Assembly (NCBI GenBank): GCA_030156895.1
Contig: JASGLP010000031.1
Coordinates: 1-33,571, forward strand
Length of the DNA stretch: 33,571 bases
Origin: Eubacteriaceae bacterium
GTDB taxonomy: Bacteria; Bacillota; Clostridia; Eubacteriales; Eubacteriaceae
Direction of reading: 5' to 3'
Within the stretch, counting starts at the first letter, position 1. Each line of letters opens with the position of its first letter. Made by a program: the position numbers and the translations under genes. Below, piece after piece: positions 6,684 through 15,980 of the stretch. Under the pieces are notes generated by a model. The model ran no database searches and was not told where the DNA came from. It worked only from the letters and a program-made list of their open reading frames with translations.

Positions 6684-9329
6684 CTATTCGCTAATTTTTG
6701 TTCGCAGGTCGTAGATAATATTCATCACTTCCCGGGGGCTCATTTCGTCTAGTTTCAATTCTCTGAGAGTACCCAGCGCTTTTTCTTCGGCTGGCGAAAT
6801 TGCTTTGGGCAGCTCGAAAAAGCTTAATTGGCTGGCAGAGCGTTCTTCAAAATGCGGCGGTTCCAGGTTTTGCATTTCTTTGCGCACCGTTTCTTCACCG
6901 GATTCCAGATGGGTGAGGATGGTCTGTGCCTTTTTAAGCACTGATTCAGGAAAGCCGGCCAGCTTGGCCACCTCGATGCCATAGGACTGATCAGCAGCAC
7001 CGGCCTTGATCTTTCTTAAAAAGATGACACCATCGGGCGTTTCCTTTAACTGAATCGAAAAGTTCTTGATCCCTGGCTTGAGGGTTTCCAGTTCGGTCAG
7101 TTCGTGGTAATGGGTGGCAAACAGGGTTTTGGCGCCAATTACCCCATCGTCGTAGAGGTGTTCCACCACCGCCCAGGCGATACTGATTCCGTCAAAGGTT
7201 GAGGTCCCCCGCCCGATCTCGTCAAGAATAATCAGACTTTTTGCGGTGGCATTTTTTAGAATATTGGCGACTTCGGTCATTTCCACCATAAAGGTACTTT
7301 GACCACTGGCCAAATCATCGCTGGCCCCGACGCGGGTAAAAATGCGGTCAACGATTCCAATTTTGGCCGCATCCGCAGGCACAAAAGAGCCGATTTGAGC
7401 CATCAGAGTGATGATAGCCACCTGGCGGATAAAGGTTGATTTCCCCGCCATATTGGGACCGGTGATAATCAGCATTTTTTGATCCTGCCGATCGAGATAG
7501 CAGTCATTGCCGATAAAATGAGCCTGTCCAATCATTTCTTCGACCACCGGATGACGTCCATTTTGGATTTCAATTGTGTCATCATCAGTTATTTCAGGGC
7601 AAACATAGTGGTTGTTGAGAGCGGCCACAGCCAGGGAGTAAAGGGCATCAAGCTCCGCCACCTGGCTGGCTTTTTTTTGAATTCGCCCGATTTCCCGGAG
7701 TACGGCCTGGCGTATTTCCTGGAATACCTCAGTCTCACACCGCAAAAGCCCTTCCTGGGCACCGAGAATTTTGTTTTCCATCTCTTTTAGCTCCGGCGTG
7801 AAAAAACGTTCCGCATTGGCCAAGGTCTGTTTTCTGATATAGCTTTCAGGAACAGCATCCAGATAGCTTTTGGTGACTTCCAGAAAATAGCCAAAAATGC
7901 GATTGTACTTGATTTTGAGGTTTTTAATGCCGGTTTTTTGACGTTCAATGGTCTCCAGATCGCGAATCCAGTCCTGGCCATTTTCCGTGGCTTCCCGATA
8001 GCTATCGATTTCCAGATTATAACCATTTTTTATGACTTGTCCATCTTTTAATAAAAGCGGCGCATCCTCAGAAATCGATGCATTCAGCAGGTTATAAACA
8101 TCGGTCAGCAGATCTCTCTCATCAAAGACAGCATCAAGCCCCGGGCAATTTAAATCCTTTAAAAAGTCGTTGATTTGCGGCAAACTTTCCAGCGATGATT
8201 TGAGTGATAAAAGATCCTTGGGGGTTGCTGAACCGAAGGAAATTTTTCCGCAAAGCCGTTCAAAATCGTAAACCTGGGACAGGATTTTTTGAAATGATTT
8301 GAGCTTTTCCGGATGTTTATAAAAAGCAAAAACCGATACCTGACGGTTAATAATGGCTTCTTGCTTGAGTAATGGCGCTTCCACCCAGCGTCTTAGGGTT
8401 CGTCCTCCCATAGCGGTGACAGTTTTATCGAGCACACCTAATAGACTTCCCTTTTTCTCCAGTGTACGAAGGGTTTGGGTCAGTTCCAGATTTCGTCGGG
8501 TCGACAGATCCAAAAGCATAAAATCATCACTGGCATAAAACTTTAGCGTTTTGATGTGATTTAAAACCCTTTTTTGCGTTGTATCAATGTAATGAAGGAG
8601 GCCGCCGGAGGCTAAAATAGCCTGGTCACGGTTATCAATCCCCAGAGCCGCCAGAGAAAAGACCTGAAACTGTCTGGTCAAGCGCTGATCGGCATTTTTA
8701 AAGGCTTGTTCCGGCAGCAGATTCACCATGATCCCGAAACGCTTTTCGATCAGGGCCATAGCCTGGGGGCTTTCAAAGAGAGCACTGTTTAAAAGAATTT
8801 CTGAAGGTCTTAAGCGGCCAATTTCATCTGACAGTTTTTCGAGCAGGATAGCCTGATTTTTTTCGAGTATTTGAGTCACAAAAAAGTCACCGGTGGAAAT
8901 ATCAAGGCTGGCGATTCCCAGCTGATTTTCTCTGAATGAAAGAGCCATCAGGTAATTATTTTTTCCGGCTTCCAAAAGTTTTCCCTCAGAAACAGTTCCC
9001 GGAGAAATCACCCTAACAATTTCTCGCTTCACAATACCTTTGGCTTCTCTAGGATCTTCCACCTGCTCACAAATAGCCACTTTGTAGCCTTTTTCCACCA
9101 GTCGCGTGATATAGTTATTGGCCGCGTGATAAGGCACTCCGCACATTGGAGCCCGTTCTTCCAAACCGCAATCACGGCCAGTTAAAGCAATTTCCAGCTC
9201 CCGAGAGGCCTTGATGGCATCATCAAAAAACATTTCATAAAAATCACCCAGGCGAAAGAAAAGAAGCGCATCCGGCACTTCTTCATGGATTTCCAGATAT
9301 TGCAGCATCATCGGGGTCAGTTGCGCCAT
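6684..9329 (-). CDS. mutS: DNA mismatch repair protein MutS
   Basis: The 881-residue protein is full-length MutS1. The N-terminal mismatch-binding domain carries the Phe-X-Glu motif region (GDFYEMFFDDA) at residues ~28-38. Connector, lever and clamp domains follow. The C-terminal ATPase has Walker A TGPNMAGKST near residue 625 and the Walker B region LDEIGRGTSTFDG. It recognises mismatches and hands over to MutL. The start codon is separated from the miaB stop by one base, and its GGAG site overlaps the end of miaB, so the two are translationally linked. mutL, the usual next gene, is absent; rnr follows instead. Confidence 0.98.
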   Translation of the reverse strand: MAQLTPMMLQYLEIHEEVPDALLFFRLGDFYEMFFDDAIKASRELEIALTGRDCGLEERAPMCGVPYHAANNYITRLVEKGYKVAICEQVEDPREAKGIVKREIVRVISPGTVSEGKLLEAGKNNYLMALSFRENQLGIASLDISTGDFFVTQILEKNQAILLEKLSDEIGRLRPSEILLNSALFESPQAMALIEKRFGIMVNLLPEQAFKNADQRLTRQFQVFSLAALGIDNRDQAILASGGLLHYIDTTQKRVLNHIKTLKFYASDDFMLLDLSTRRNLELTQTLRTLEKKGSLLGVLDKTVTAMGGRTLRRWVEAPLLKQEAIINRQVSVFAFYKHPEKLKSFQKILSQVYDFERLCGKISFGSATPKDLLSLKSSLESLPQINDFLKDLNCPGLDAVFDERDLLTDVYNLLNASISEDAPLLLKDGQVIKNGYNLEIDSYREATENGQDWIRDLETIERQKTGIKNLKIKYNRIFGYFLEVTKSYLDAVPESYIRKQTLANAERFFTPELKEMENKILGAQEGLLRCETEVFQEIRQAVLREIGRIQKKASQVAELDALYSLAVAALNNHYVCPEITDDDTIEIQNGRHPVVEEMIGQAHFIGNDCYLDRQDQKMLIITGPNMAGKSTFIRQVAIITLMAQIGSFVPADAAKIGIVDRIFTRVGASDDLASGQSTFMVEMTEVANILKNATAKSLIILDEIGRGTSTFDGISIAWAVVEHLYDDGVIGAKTLFATHYHELTELETLKPGIKNFSIQLKETPDGVIFLRKIKAGAADQSYGIEVAKLAGFPESVLKKAQTILTHLESGEETVRKEMQNLEPPHFEERSASQLSFFELPKAISPAEEKALGTLRELKLDEMSPREVMNIIYDLRTKISE

Positions 9330-9330
9330 T

Positions 9331-10674
9331 TTAGTCTCCTTCTATCATTTCGCCATCAAGACTGAATGATTTGGCTGTGGTAATCTTAACATGAACAATT
9401 TGTCCAATGGCCTCTTGTCCGGCTGAAAAATTAACCAGTTTGCCGGTCTCTGTACGCCCGCTCAGGCGATTGGGATTGTTTTTGCTGGTTTCTTCGGCTA
9501 ATACCTTCACGATTTGATTCTGATAAAGGGCATTGCATTCATGACTCAAGTCCCGCAAGATTTCCAGGCATTCGTTTAGTCTTTGGTGCTTGATCGCATC
9601 GGGAATCTGATCGGCCATGGTCGCGGCCGGGGTACCGGTTCTGATTGAGTACATAAAGGTAAAGGCCGAGTCAAAACGGCAGGTCTTGATCAGATCGAGG
9701 GTATCCTGGTGGTCTTGGTCTGTTTCCCCGGGAAAACCAACAATAATATCGGTGGTGATGGACACGCCAGGAATCAGTTCCCGGATTTTTTCAACCCGGT
9801 TAATGACATCCTCGCGGCTGTATTTGCGATTCATCTTTTTTAGAATTCGGCTGGAACCTGATTGAATTGGCAGATGGATGTAATTGCAGATTTTGTCATA
9901 TTTGGCAATGGTTTCAATAACCTCATCCGTTAAGTCTTTGGGATGGGAAGTCATAAAGCGGATACGCTCAATGCCTTCAACCTGGCTTAAGTCTTTTAGC
10001 AGGGCGGCAAATGTAACAGTTTCTTCCAGATCGTTGCCGTATGAATTGACATTTTGTCCCAGCAAGGTTATTTCCAGGCAGCCGGAATCAGCTAAAGCCT
10101 GCACTTCTTCGATAATTTTTTCCGGCCGGCGGCTGACCTCACGACCCCGGGTATAGGGTACGATGCAATAAGTGCAGAAATTATTACAGCCATTCATGAT
10201 GGTTACAAAAGCCTTAAAAGGGTATTTATGCTGAACTGGCAGATCTTCGATGATGGTATCTGAATCTTCCCAGACTTCAATCATTCGGTTGCCGTTAAGG
10301 GAAAAATTATTTAAAAATTCCGGCAGGCGATGGATATTATGGGTACCAAAGATCAGGTCGACCTGGGGATATTTTGATTTGATTGAGGCAACAATTTCCG
10401 GCTGCTGCATCATACAGCCACAGACAGCTAAAATTAAATCCGGGTTATTTTTTTTAACTGTTTTATAAGAGCCGATAATGCCTAAAACCCGCTGATCGGC
10501 ATTTTCTCTGACTGAGCAGGTATTTAAAATGACAAGTCCCGCTTTATTTTCATCGATTTCTTCCTGGTAACCCAGGTTTTTAAGAATCCCGGCCATTTTT
10601 TCTGAGTCGTTTTCGTTCATCTGACAACCGTATGTTTTAATACAATAGGTCAAATTTCTTGTGTTTTTTTGCAT
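9331..10674 (-). CDS. miaB: tRNA-2-methylthio-N6-dimethylallyladenosine synthase MiaB
   Basis: The 447-residue radical SAM methylthiotransferase has all three expected parts. The N-terminal UPF0004 domain carries a YGCQMNENDSE cluster-binding cysteine motif. The radical SAM core has CNNFCTYC near residues 162-169. A C-terminal TRAM domain binds tRNA. It adds the methylthio group to isopentenyl-A37 in tRNAs reading UNN codons. GGAG lies 11 bp before the ATG. It leads the miaB-mutS pair. Confidence 0.96.
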   Translation of the reverse strand: MQKNTRNLTYCIKTYGCQMNENDSEKMAGILKNLGYQEEIDENKAGLVILNTCSVRENADQRVLGIIGSYKTVKKNNPDLILAVCGCMMQQPEIVASIKSKYPQVDLIFGTHNIHRLPEFLNNFSLNGNRMIEVWEDSDTIIEDLPVQHKYPFKAFVTIMNGCNNFCTYCIVPYTRGREVSRRPEKIIEEVQALADSGCLEITLLGQNVNSYGNDLEETVTFAALLKDLSQVEGIERIRFMTSHPKDLTDEVIETIAKYDKICNYIHLPIQSGSSRILKKMNRKYSREDVINRVEKIRELIPGVSITTDIIVGFPGETDQDHQDTLDLIKTCRFDSAFTFMYSIRTGTPAATMADQIPDAIKHQRLNECLEILRDLSHECNALYQNQIVKVLAEETSKNNPNRLSGRTETGKLVNFSAGQEAIGQIVHVKITTAKSFSLDGEMIEGD

Positions 10675-10773
10675 CTATATTAATTCTCCATCGTTTGTAA
10701 TCTTCAACATTCATTATACACTAAACAATTTAAATAAAAAACCATTTATCTTTTCTAAAAATAAAACAAACTC

Positions 10774-10802
10774 TAAAAAGCAGGCTAAATTAATAAGCCT
10801 GC
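10774..10802 (-). terminator. Leftward terminator hairpin
   Basis: GCAGGCT (10780-10786) pairs with AGCCTGC (10796-10802). On the minus strand it is followed by a run of T (plus-strand A at 10775-10779). Confidence 0.65.
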
Positions 10803-10832
10803 CTGATAATTGTGATATTTGTTTCCTATTTA

Positions 10833-10865
10833 AAATAAAAAACAGCGGATAGTGAGGATCCGCTG
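10833..10865 (-). terminator. Leftward terminator downstream of the nnr gene
   Basis: An 8-bp perfect stem CAGCGGAT / ATCCGCTG (10843-10850 and 10858-10865) is followed on the minus strand by TTTTTTATTTT. Confidence 0.85.
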
Positions 10866-11009
10866 CTTCATTTAAAGTGAGGAAGGTGTCCAATCTCCCT
10901 CGTGAACTAAATAATACTTAATCCGGCTTAAAATTGTCTTTAATCTTTAAAGTGATTAAGCTGTCTTCAAATTCTTTTAAGAATAAAGCTGTTTGCTGTC
11001 AGTTGGCAG

Positions 11010-12503
11010 TTATTTTAAAACATATTTAAGTGATTCGATAATCGAAGTTGCGGTCAAAGTGCTCTGACCATATTTTTCTGCATAATAATCGCCAGCAGCG
11101 CCATGATAATAGACACCAGCTTTTGCAGCCTCAAAAAGATTTACATTCTGACCGGCAATACCAGCAATCATTCCCGCCAGCACGTCGCCACTTCCGCCGG
11201 TTGCCATGCCGGGGTTACCAGTGGAATTAAACCAGACTTCCCCGTTGGTGCCAAAGATCATGGTTCGATAGCCTTTTAGGACGACAATGACCTGATATTC
11301 AATTGCAAATTTCTGAGCATAACCGATCGGGTCACAGAGAATGTCTTCCTTGGGTACATCAATCAGCTTGGAAAATTCGCCAAAATGCGGGGTGATAACA
11401 ACCGGAGTTGTGGATTTTTTCAAAGTATCCAGAACGATTTTTAAATGATGAATGCCATCCGCATCAATAACGACAGGAATTGTGCCCTCAAGAATATTTT
11501 CCATCACGACACTGTAGTTTTTAGCCCGACCGATACCAGGACCGATTAAGACTACTTTTTTGCGATCTTTTTGAATGTCCTCTGCAGTGATATTACAGTC
11601 ATAGGTTTTGATGAGTGCTTCAACAGGAGCCCGGGAAACAACGGGCAAAAATATTTCCTGTGGTACATAGCAGGTTACTAGACCGCTGCCGCTTTTTAAA
11701 GCACCTTCCATGGCCATAATGCCGGCGCCGCTCATAGATTTCGAACCAGCGATGACAACCAGCGAGCCATAATCAAATTTGTGGGTGTTTTTTTTGCGTT
11801 GATAGGGAAATTGCAGATCTTTCTGCTGAATAAAATATTTGTTATTGGGGATAGAGTCTTCATCAATACCAATATCCACAAGGGTCATTTCACCAACATA
11901 ATCCGGGCCATCGTTTAATAGACAACCGGTTTTATAGTTTTGGATAACAATGGTCTGATCGGCAAAAAAAGCATTGCCAACGGTTAAGCCCACATCTCCG
12001 CGTAAGCCTGACGGCATATCAATCGCGGTTTTATAGCCATCAAAGGTGTTTGCCAAATCAAAAATCCGATCATATTTGTCTGCTAATTCTCGCTTGTCTA
12101 GTCCTGTTCCAAAAATAGCATCAATCAGGTGGCTGCCTCTTTTTAAAATGATTTTCAGATCTTCAAACTGGACATCATTATCGATGAATTTAACGTCAAT
12201 CTGCTTATCTTTTAGTCGCAGCAAGTTGACTTTATTATTTTCAGAAACCTTATCTTCCCTTTCGGTCAAAAAAATCTGAACTTTGTAGCCCGCATCGACA
12301 AGTAAGCGGCCAATGACAAGCCCATCTCCCCCATTGTTGCCCGGACCGCATAAAATAATAATAAAAGAATCCAGATCCAATGTGTTCTTAATAACTTTGG
12401 TACAGGCGGCTCCGGCTCTTTCCATTAAATCAAGGCTTGATATGCCATTTTGAATTGTATGACGATCCATAATGACCATCTCTTTTGGTGTGACCACTTT
12501 CAT
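11010..12503 (-). CDS. nnr: Bifunctional NAD(P)H-hydrate epimerase / dehydratase
   Basis: The 497-residue fusion repairs hydrated NADH and NADPH. The N-terminal YjeF_N domain (about 1-210) has the GPGNNGGDGLVIGRLL dinucleotide loop and epimerises R- to S-NAD(P)HX. The C-terminal ribokinase-like domain (about 220-497) is the ADP- or ATP-dependent dehydratase, with TPHFGEFSKL and the anion-hole GNPGMATGGSGDVLAG motif. An in-frame ATG 90 bp upstream (12593) is rejected because GGAG sits 7 bp before 12503 and the extra residues do not match the family. It is followed by a terminator and is probably a single-gene unit. Confidence 0.95.
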   Translation of the reverse strand: MKVVTPKEMVIMDRHTIQNGISSLDLMERAGAACTKVIKNTLDLDSFIIILCGPGNNGGDGLVIGRLLVDAGYKVQIFLTEREDKVSENNKVNLLRLKDKQIDVKFIDNDVQFEDLKIILKRGSHLIDAIFGTGLDKRELADKYDRIFDLANTFDGYKTAIDMPSGLRGDVGLTVGNAFFADQTIVIQNYKTGCLLNDGPDYVGEMTLVDIGIDEDSIPNNKYFIQQKDLQFPYQRKKNTHKFDYGSLVVIAGSKSMSGAGIMAMEGALKSGSGLVTCYVPQEIFLPVVSRAPVEALIKTYDCNITAEDIQKDRKKVVLIGPGIGRAKNYSVVMENILEGTIPVVIDADGIHHLKIVLDTLKKSTTPVVITPHFGEFSKLIDVPKEDILCDPIGYAQKFAIEYQVIVVLKGYRTMIFGTNGEVWFNSTGNPGMATGGSGDVLAGMIAGIAGQNVNLFEAAKAGVYYHGAAGDYYAEKYGQSTLTATSIIESLKYVLK

Positions 12504-12602
12504 CTTTTTTCTCCATTCCCGTCGGTTTTGACAAGTTACCTGAATTATAACAGATATATGGCTTTTGTAAACCGGGAATTTATAGATAACCATTACATAA
12601 AT

Positions 12603-12630
12603 AAAAAAAGCACTGTAAACAGTGCTTTAA
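12603..12630 (-). terminator. Leftward terminator after the peptidoglycan-binding gene
   Basis: AGCACTG-TAAA-CAGTGCT (12609-12626) is followed on the minus strand by seven T. It lies 3 bp past the stop codon at 12633. Confidence 0.9.
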
Positions 12631-12632
12631 AA

Positions 12633-13313
12633 CTAGCGCAGGGCGTCCAGCGCGTCCATGGTTTTAGAATCAATTTTACCGGTTTCTTCCAGTCCATTGG
12701 CTTTTTGGAAAGCAAGGACAGCAGTTTCAGTGGATTCGCCAAAATTACCATTGGCTTCAGCCGCATCCAAATAATTTTGTGCCACTAAAATTTCCTGATA
12801 GGTTTTTAATACCTGACTGGTGTCGCCCCGTTCAAATTTGACTTCTTCAGCCAACAGTGAAATAATGGTTGACCGATCCAGTTCGCCGGTCTGATCGAGG
12901 CCTTTCATGGCCTGATAGGTTTTAATGGCGGTCTGTACTTCTTCAGTCAACTGGCTGCTGGGCGAAACGGTCATAAATCCCAGATTATAAAGAATCTGCT
13001 GATATTCAAGAATTTCAGAGCTGGTATCTCCAAGCACATATTCATTGATGACAATCGTATCACCATCATCTGTTTCAATTTCAGCCGTCTGATCATCACT
13101 TTCTTCCTCGTCCTGGGCAGTGTTAAGCGTAGTTGCAGGCATTCCAATACTAATCGCATAGACTTCGGAAATGCCAGCGGCATCCATCGTCAGATGCTCA
13201 GCTGCGGAATAAACATCTTCAATAATAAAAGATGAGGTAAGAAATATGAAACAAACTGCAAAAATAATATAAAGCAGGACGTTTTTCAGTTTTTGAAAAG
13301 GTGAATTACTCAT
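12633..13313 (-). CDS. Membrane-anchored peptidoglycan-binding protein
   Basis: The 226-residue protein has one N-terminal hydrophobic segment (about residues 11-32, [21 protein letters not shown]). An acidic linker rich in Asp and Glu follows. Two PG_binding_1 repeats come last, about 85-145 ([14 protein letters not shown]…[15 protein letters not shown]) and about 155-225 ([14 protein letters not shown]…[14 protein letters not shown]). No catalytic domain is visible. It is likely exported and anchored outside the membrane, touching the wall. The start at 13313 is chosen because GGAG lies 6 bp upstream and the ATG overlaps the yebC stop (ATGAGTAA), implying translational coupling. The functional link to yebC is unclear. 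Confidence 0.85.
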   Translation of the reverse strand: MSNSPFQKLKNVLLYIIFAVCFIFLTSSFIIEDVYSAAEHLTMDAAGISEVYAISIGMPATTLNTAQDEEESDDQTAEIETDDGDTIVINEYVLGDTSSEILEYQQILYNLGFMTVSPSSQLTEEVQTAIKTYQAMKGLDQTGELDRSTIISLLAEEVKFERGDTSQVLKTYQEILVAQNYLDAAEANGNFGESTETAVLAFQKANGLEETGKIDSKTMDALDALR

Positions 13314-14043
13314 CGTCTTCTCCAGTCCAGTTGTGCCATACAGCCTGGACATCTTCATTATCATCAAACATATCAATCATGCGATTCATTTTTTTAATGT
13401 CTTCCGCTGTTTCCAGATTGGCATCAGTAGACGCAATCATGGCAATTTCCGCAGAAATCAGTTCATAACCCTGTTCTTTTAAAGCGTCACACACTTGTCC
13501 GAATTGTTCCGGTTCGGTGGTGATTTCAAAACCATCTTCAGAGGCCTCGAAATCTTCTGCTCCGGCCTCGAGTGCTGCCATCATTAATGTGTCTTCATCA
13601 ATACCATCGGACGTTTCAATTAAGATTTGTCCCTTTTTAGTAAATATAAATGAGACGCAACCACTGGTACCGAGGTTTCCACCATTTTTATCAAAGGCAT
13701 GACGAACATCACCCGCGGTACGATTCTTATTGTCGGTTAAGGCTTCAACGATAACGGCAACGCCGCCTGGTCCATAGCCTTCGTAAATAATTTCTTCATA
13801 AGTGTCACCTTGTAGTTCTCCGGCGCCCTTTTTAATTGCCCGGTCAATATTATCATTGGGCATATTGGCAGCTTTGGCTTTAGCAACGGCTTCTTTAAGT
13901 TTGGCGTTCATATCGGGGTCGCTACCGCCTTCACGGGCTGCAACTGCTATGTATTTTGCAAGCTTTGTGAAAATCTGACCGCGCTTGGCGTCGGCTTTTC
14001 CTTTTTTATGCTTTATGGTCGACCATTTTGAATGTCCTGACAT
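13306..14043 (-). CDS. yebC: YebC/PmpR family protein
   Basis: The 245-residue protein is a complete YebC family member, with the signature N-terminus [21 protein letters not shown], then [14 protein letters not shown] and the [14 protein letters not shown] segment. The family was first described as DNA-binding regulators. Some members have more recently been shown to help ribosomes through proline stretches. AGGAGG stands 6 bp from the ATG. It has a strong promoter at 14112-14085 and is coupled to the downstream peptidoglycan-binding gene by an 8-bp overlap. Confidence 0.95.
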   Translation of the reverse strand: MSGHSKWSTIKHKKGKADAKRGQIFTKLAKYIAVAAREGGSDPDMNAKLKEAVAKAKAANMPNDNIDRAIKKGAGELQGDTYEEIIYEGYGPGGVAVIVEALTDNKNRTAGDVRHAFDKNGGNLGTSGCVSFIFTKKGQILIETSDGIDEDTLMMAALEAGAEDFEASEDGFEITTEPEQFGQVCDALKEQGYELISAEIAMIASTDANLETAEDIKKMNRMIDMFDDNEDVQAVWHNWTGEDDE

Positions 14044-14084
14044 CGACTACCTCCTAAGTGTTTTTAATATGTCTACGATGCACC

Positions 14085-14112
14085 ATTATACCACAATGGT
14101 CTTGAATGACAA
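14085..14112 (-). promoter_or_regulatory. Promoter of yebC
   Basis: On the minus strand, TTGTCA (14112-14107) is followed after 16 bp by an extended -10, TGGTATAAT (-10 at 14090-14085). The -10 lies inside an inverted repeat ACCATT-N7-AATGGT (14082-14100), which could be an operator. Confidence 0.8.
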
Positions 14113-14170
14113 GTAATTTTTAAACTTGTCGCGTGCCAATAAAGCTTAGGTCACAGCTGAATAACAAAAT

Positions 14171-14980
14171 TTATTTTTCAACCTCTGATTCAATCAGACT
14201 GACCTGAGACTCCAGTTCCTTTCTTAAAAGAATTAACTGGATAATATCTTCCTGTTCAAAGAGTTCGTCAAAGATCGCTTCGTAGTTGGCTGCTTTTTCC
14301 CCTTGATTAAGTTTATAAAGATAGCCGATATTTTCCAGAATACTGGATACCGAGCTGGATTTAAGACCAAAGAGACGCTGGGCGTTTTGAATCTCCCCGC
14401 GGATGGATGACATTTCCCGATCAATCTCGTTCACTGCCTTAGCAGCATTCTGAAGCCTTTCCTGAACTTTACTGGGGATATTCTGCTTATATTTGTAATT
14501 TAAAGAGTGCTCGATAATGGACCAGAAATTCATGGCCAGGGTTCTGATCTGAATTTCTACTAAGATATCCTTATAACCAGCAACCGAATAGACCGGATAG
14601 CGGATAATTAAGTGATAACTTTTATAGCCACTGGGTTTACTTTCGGTAAGATAATCCTTGGTTTTAATAATTTCCATATCACAGCGTTCCCGCTTCCTGA
14701 TATGTTCAACGACCTCCTGAATATCTTCCTGAAACTGACACATGATTCGAACGCCAGCAATATCTTGAATAGTTTCTTCCAGGGTATCAAATTCGACACC
14801 ATATTGCTGAATTTTTTCAAGAATACTTGAAACGCTCTTGACGCGCCCATAGACCGATTCGATCGGTGAATACTCACCAATTTTGGCATATTGTTTTTTT
14901 AAACTGTTAAATTTCAGGACAATCTCATCGACTGCCTGCTGGTAAGGAATTAATAATTCCTGCCAATACTTTGTTCCCAA
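14171..14980 (-). CDS. relQ: Small alarmone synthetase (RelQ/YjbM type)
   Basis: The 269-residue protein has only the (p)ppGpp synthetase domain. Motifs seen are the SIxxK region (VKSVSSILEK), DIAGVRIMC, the GYKSYH tyrosine that stacks on GTP, and EIQIRTLAMNFWSIIEHSLNYKYK, which holds the catalytic glutamate near residue 141. Hydrolase, TGS and ACT domains are absent, so it is a synthesis-only enzyme transferring pyrophosphate from ATP to GTP or GDP. A C-terminal helical region may support tetramer formation. The start is TTG with a GAGGGTGG site. It lies 28 bp after the radical SAM gene and probably shares its transcript. Confidence 0.88.
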   Translation of the reverse strand: MGTKYWQELLIPYQQAVDEIVLKFNSLKKQYAKIGEYSPIESVYGRVKSVSSILEKIQQYGVEFDTLEETIQDIAGVRIMCQFQEDIQEVVEHIRKRERCDMEIIKTKDYLTESKPSGYKSYHLIIRYPVYSVAGYKDILVEIQIRTLAMNFWSIIEHSLNYKYKQNIPSKVQERLQNAAKAVNEIDREMSSIRGEIQNAQRLFGLKSSSVSSILENIGYLYKLNQGEKAANYEAIFDELFEQEDIIQLILLRKELESQVSLIESEVEK

Positions 14981-15007
14981 AAAACCACCCTCTTTATTAA
15001 GTCAGTT

Positions 15008-15925
15008 TTAATATAAACGTCCCTGATATTTGTTTTCCTTGTGCATTTTTTCTTCAAGCATTTCCTTAATCTTCCACCAGCTGCTGTTCCAGTTTGTGAT
15101 GACTGTATCCGCTTCCGGCGCCCGACCGATTAATCGCTGAATGACAATATCAGGATTTAAATGCTCAAGAAAAAGGATCGCCCGATTAATATAATCTTCT
15201 TTAGTCAGCAAGCTTACTTTGCCAGCCTGATACCAGTCGCATAAAACCGTATCATGTTCAATATATAGGGCATGGCATTTGACGAAATCTGTTTGCACCG
15301 CCGATAAAAGACCGGCCGCTTTAATCATATCTGATTCCTGATCCCAGGGCAGATCAAGAATCAAATGAGTACAGGTTTTTAAATTCATTGTCCGAATATT
15401 TTTCACAGCCTGGCAGTAATCTGCCACTGTATGACAGCGGTTGAGAATCTCCAGAGTACGATCATTAATCGATTGCAAGCCTAGTTCCAAAGTAATTTCA
15501 ATGCCTTTCTCTTGCTTGAGTGCTGCCAAGAAATCTAGTTGTTCGGTGCTGATGGCATCCGGCCGGGTAGAGATGGCAATTTCGACGATGGAATCATCAA
15601 GGCTTTCAAGAATCCATCGCTTAAAATCCGAAAATTCGCAATGCGTATTGGTAAAACTCTGGAAAAAAACAATAAATTTTTTTGAATGATAACGTTTTCC
15701 TATGTAGGCAATATTCTGTTTTAATTGCTCAGAGACAGAAAGGCTTTCTGATAAGGTTTCGTTTCCCCCGCCCTTGGCACCACAATAGATGCAGCCACCG
15801 GTTCCTTTGCTACCATCACGGTTGGGACAGGTAACGGGAATGTTGATGGGGATTTTATAGACTTTTTCGCCATAAACTTCTTTCAACCATTTGGAATAAA
15901 TATGATATGGTTTTTTTGAATACAT
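15008..15925 (-). CDS. Radical SAM protein, TIGR01212/YtqA family
   Basis: The 305-residue protein binds a [4Fe-4S] cluster through an atypical motif, Cys33-X11-Cys45-X2-Cys48 (CPNRDG…GGCIYC). This spacing is characteristic of the YhcC/YtqA (TIGR01212) family. The rest is a TIM-barrel radical SAM core with a GGG-type stretch after the cysteines. The reaction of this family is not settled to my knowledge. An AGGA site precedes the ATG at 15925. It sits upstream of relQ on the same strand. Confidence 0.88.
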   Translation of the reverse strand: MYSKKPYHIYSKWLKEVYGEKVYKIPINIPVTCPNRDGSKGTGGCIYCGAKGGGNETLSESLSVSEQLKQNIAYIGKRYHSKKFIVFFQSFTNTHCEFSDFKRWILESLDDSIVEIAISTRPDAISTEQLDFLAALKQEKGIEITLELGLQSINDRTLEILNRCHTVADYCQAVKNIRTMNLKTCTHLILDLPWDQESDMIKAAGLLSAVQTDFVKCHALYIEHDTVLCDWYQAGKVSLLTKEDYINRAILFLEHLNPDIVIQRLIGRAPEADTVITNWNSSWWKIKEMLEEKMHKENKYQGRLY

Positions 15926-15948
15926 TTTTGTCCTATTCGTTTAAATAG

Positions 15949-15975
15949 ACGAACCACCTTTGGTGATTCGCCTTT
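15949..15975. other. Strong hairpin between the P-loop and radical SAM genes
   Basis: ACGAACCACC (15949-15958) pairs along its full length, with two G-U wobbles, with GGTGATTCGC (15962-15971) around a 3-nt loop. A short T run (CCTTTTAG) follows only on the plus strand, so it is a weak terminator at best. It may instead be a processing or stability element in the leftward transcript. Confidence 0.55.
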
Positions 15976-15980
15976 TAGAT

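Larger units (their letters stand above)
10675..11009. other. Intergenic region between nnr and miaB
   Basis: The 335 bp hold no convincing coding frame. The leftward strand has two terminator-like hairpins (10780-10802 and 10843-10865). The part at 10870-11009 is AT-rich with a few short inverted repeats. A small RNA ending at the hairpins is possible, but I see no recognised family. Confidence 0.6.
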
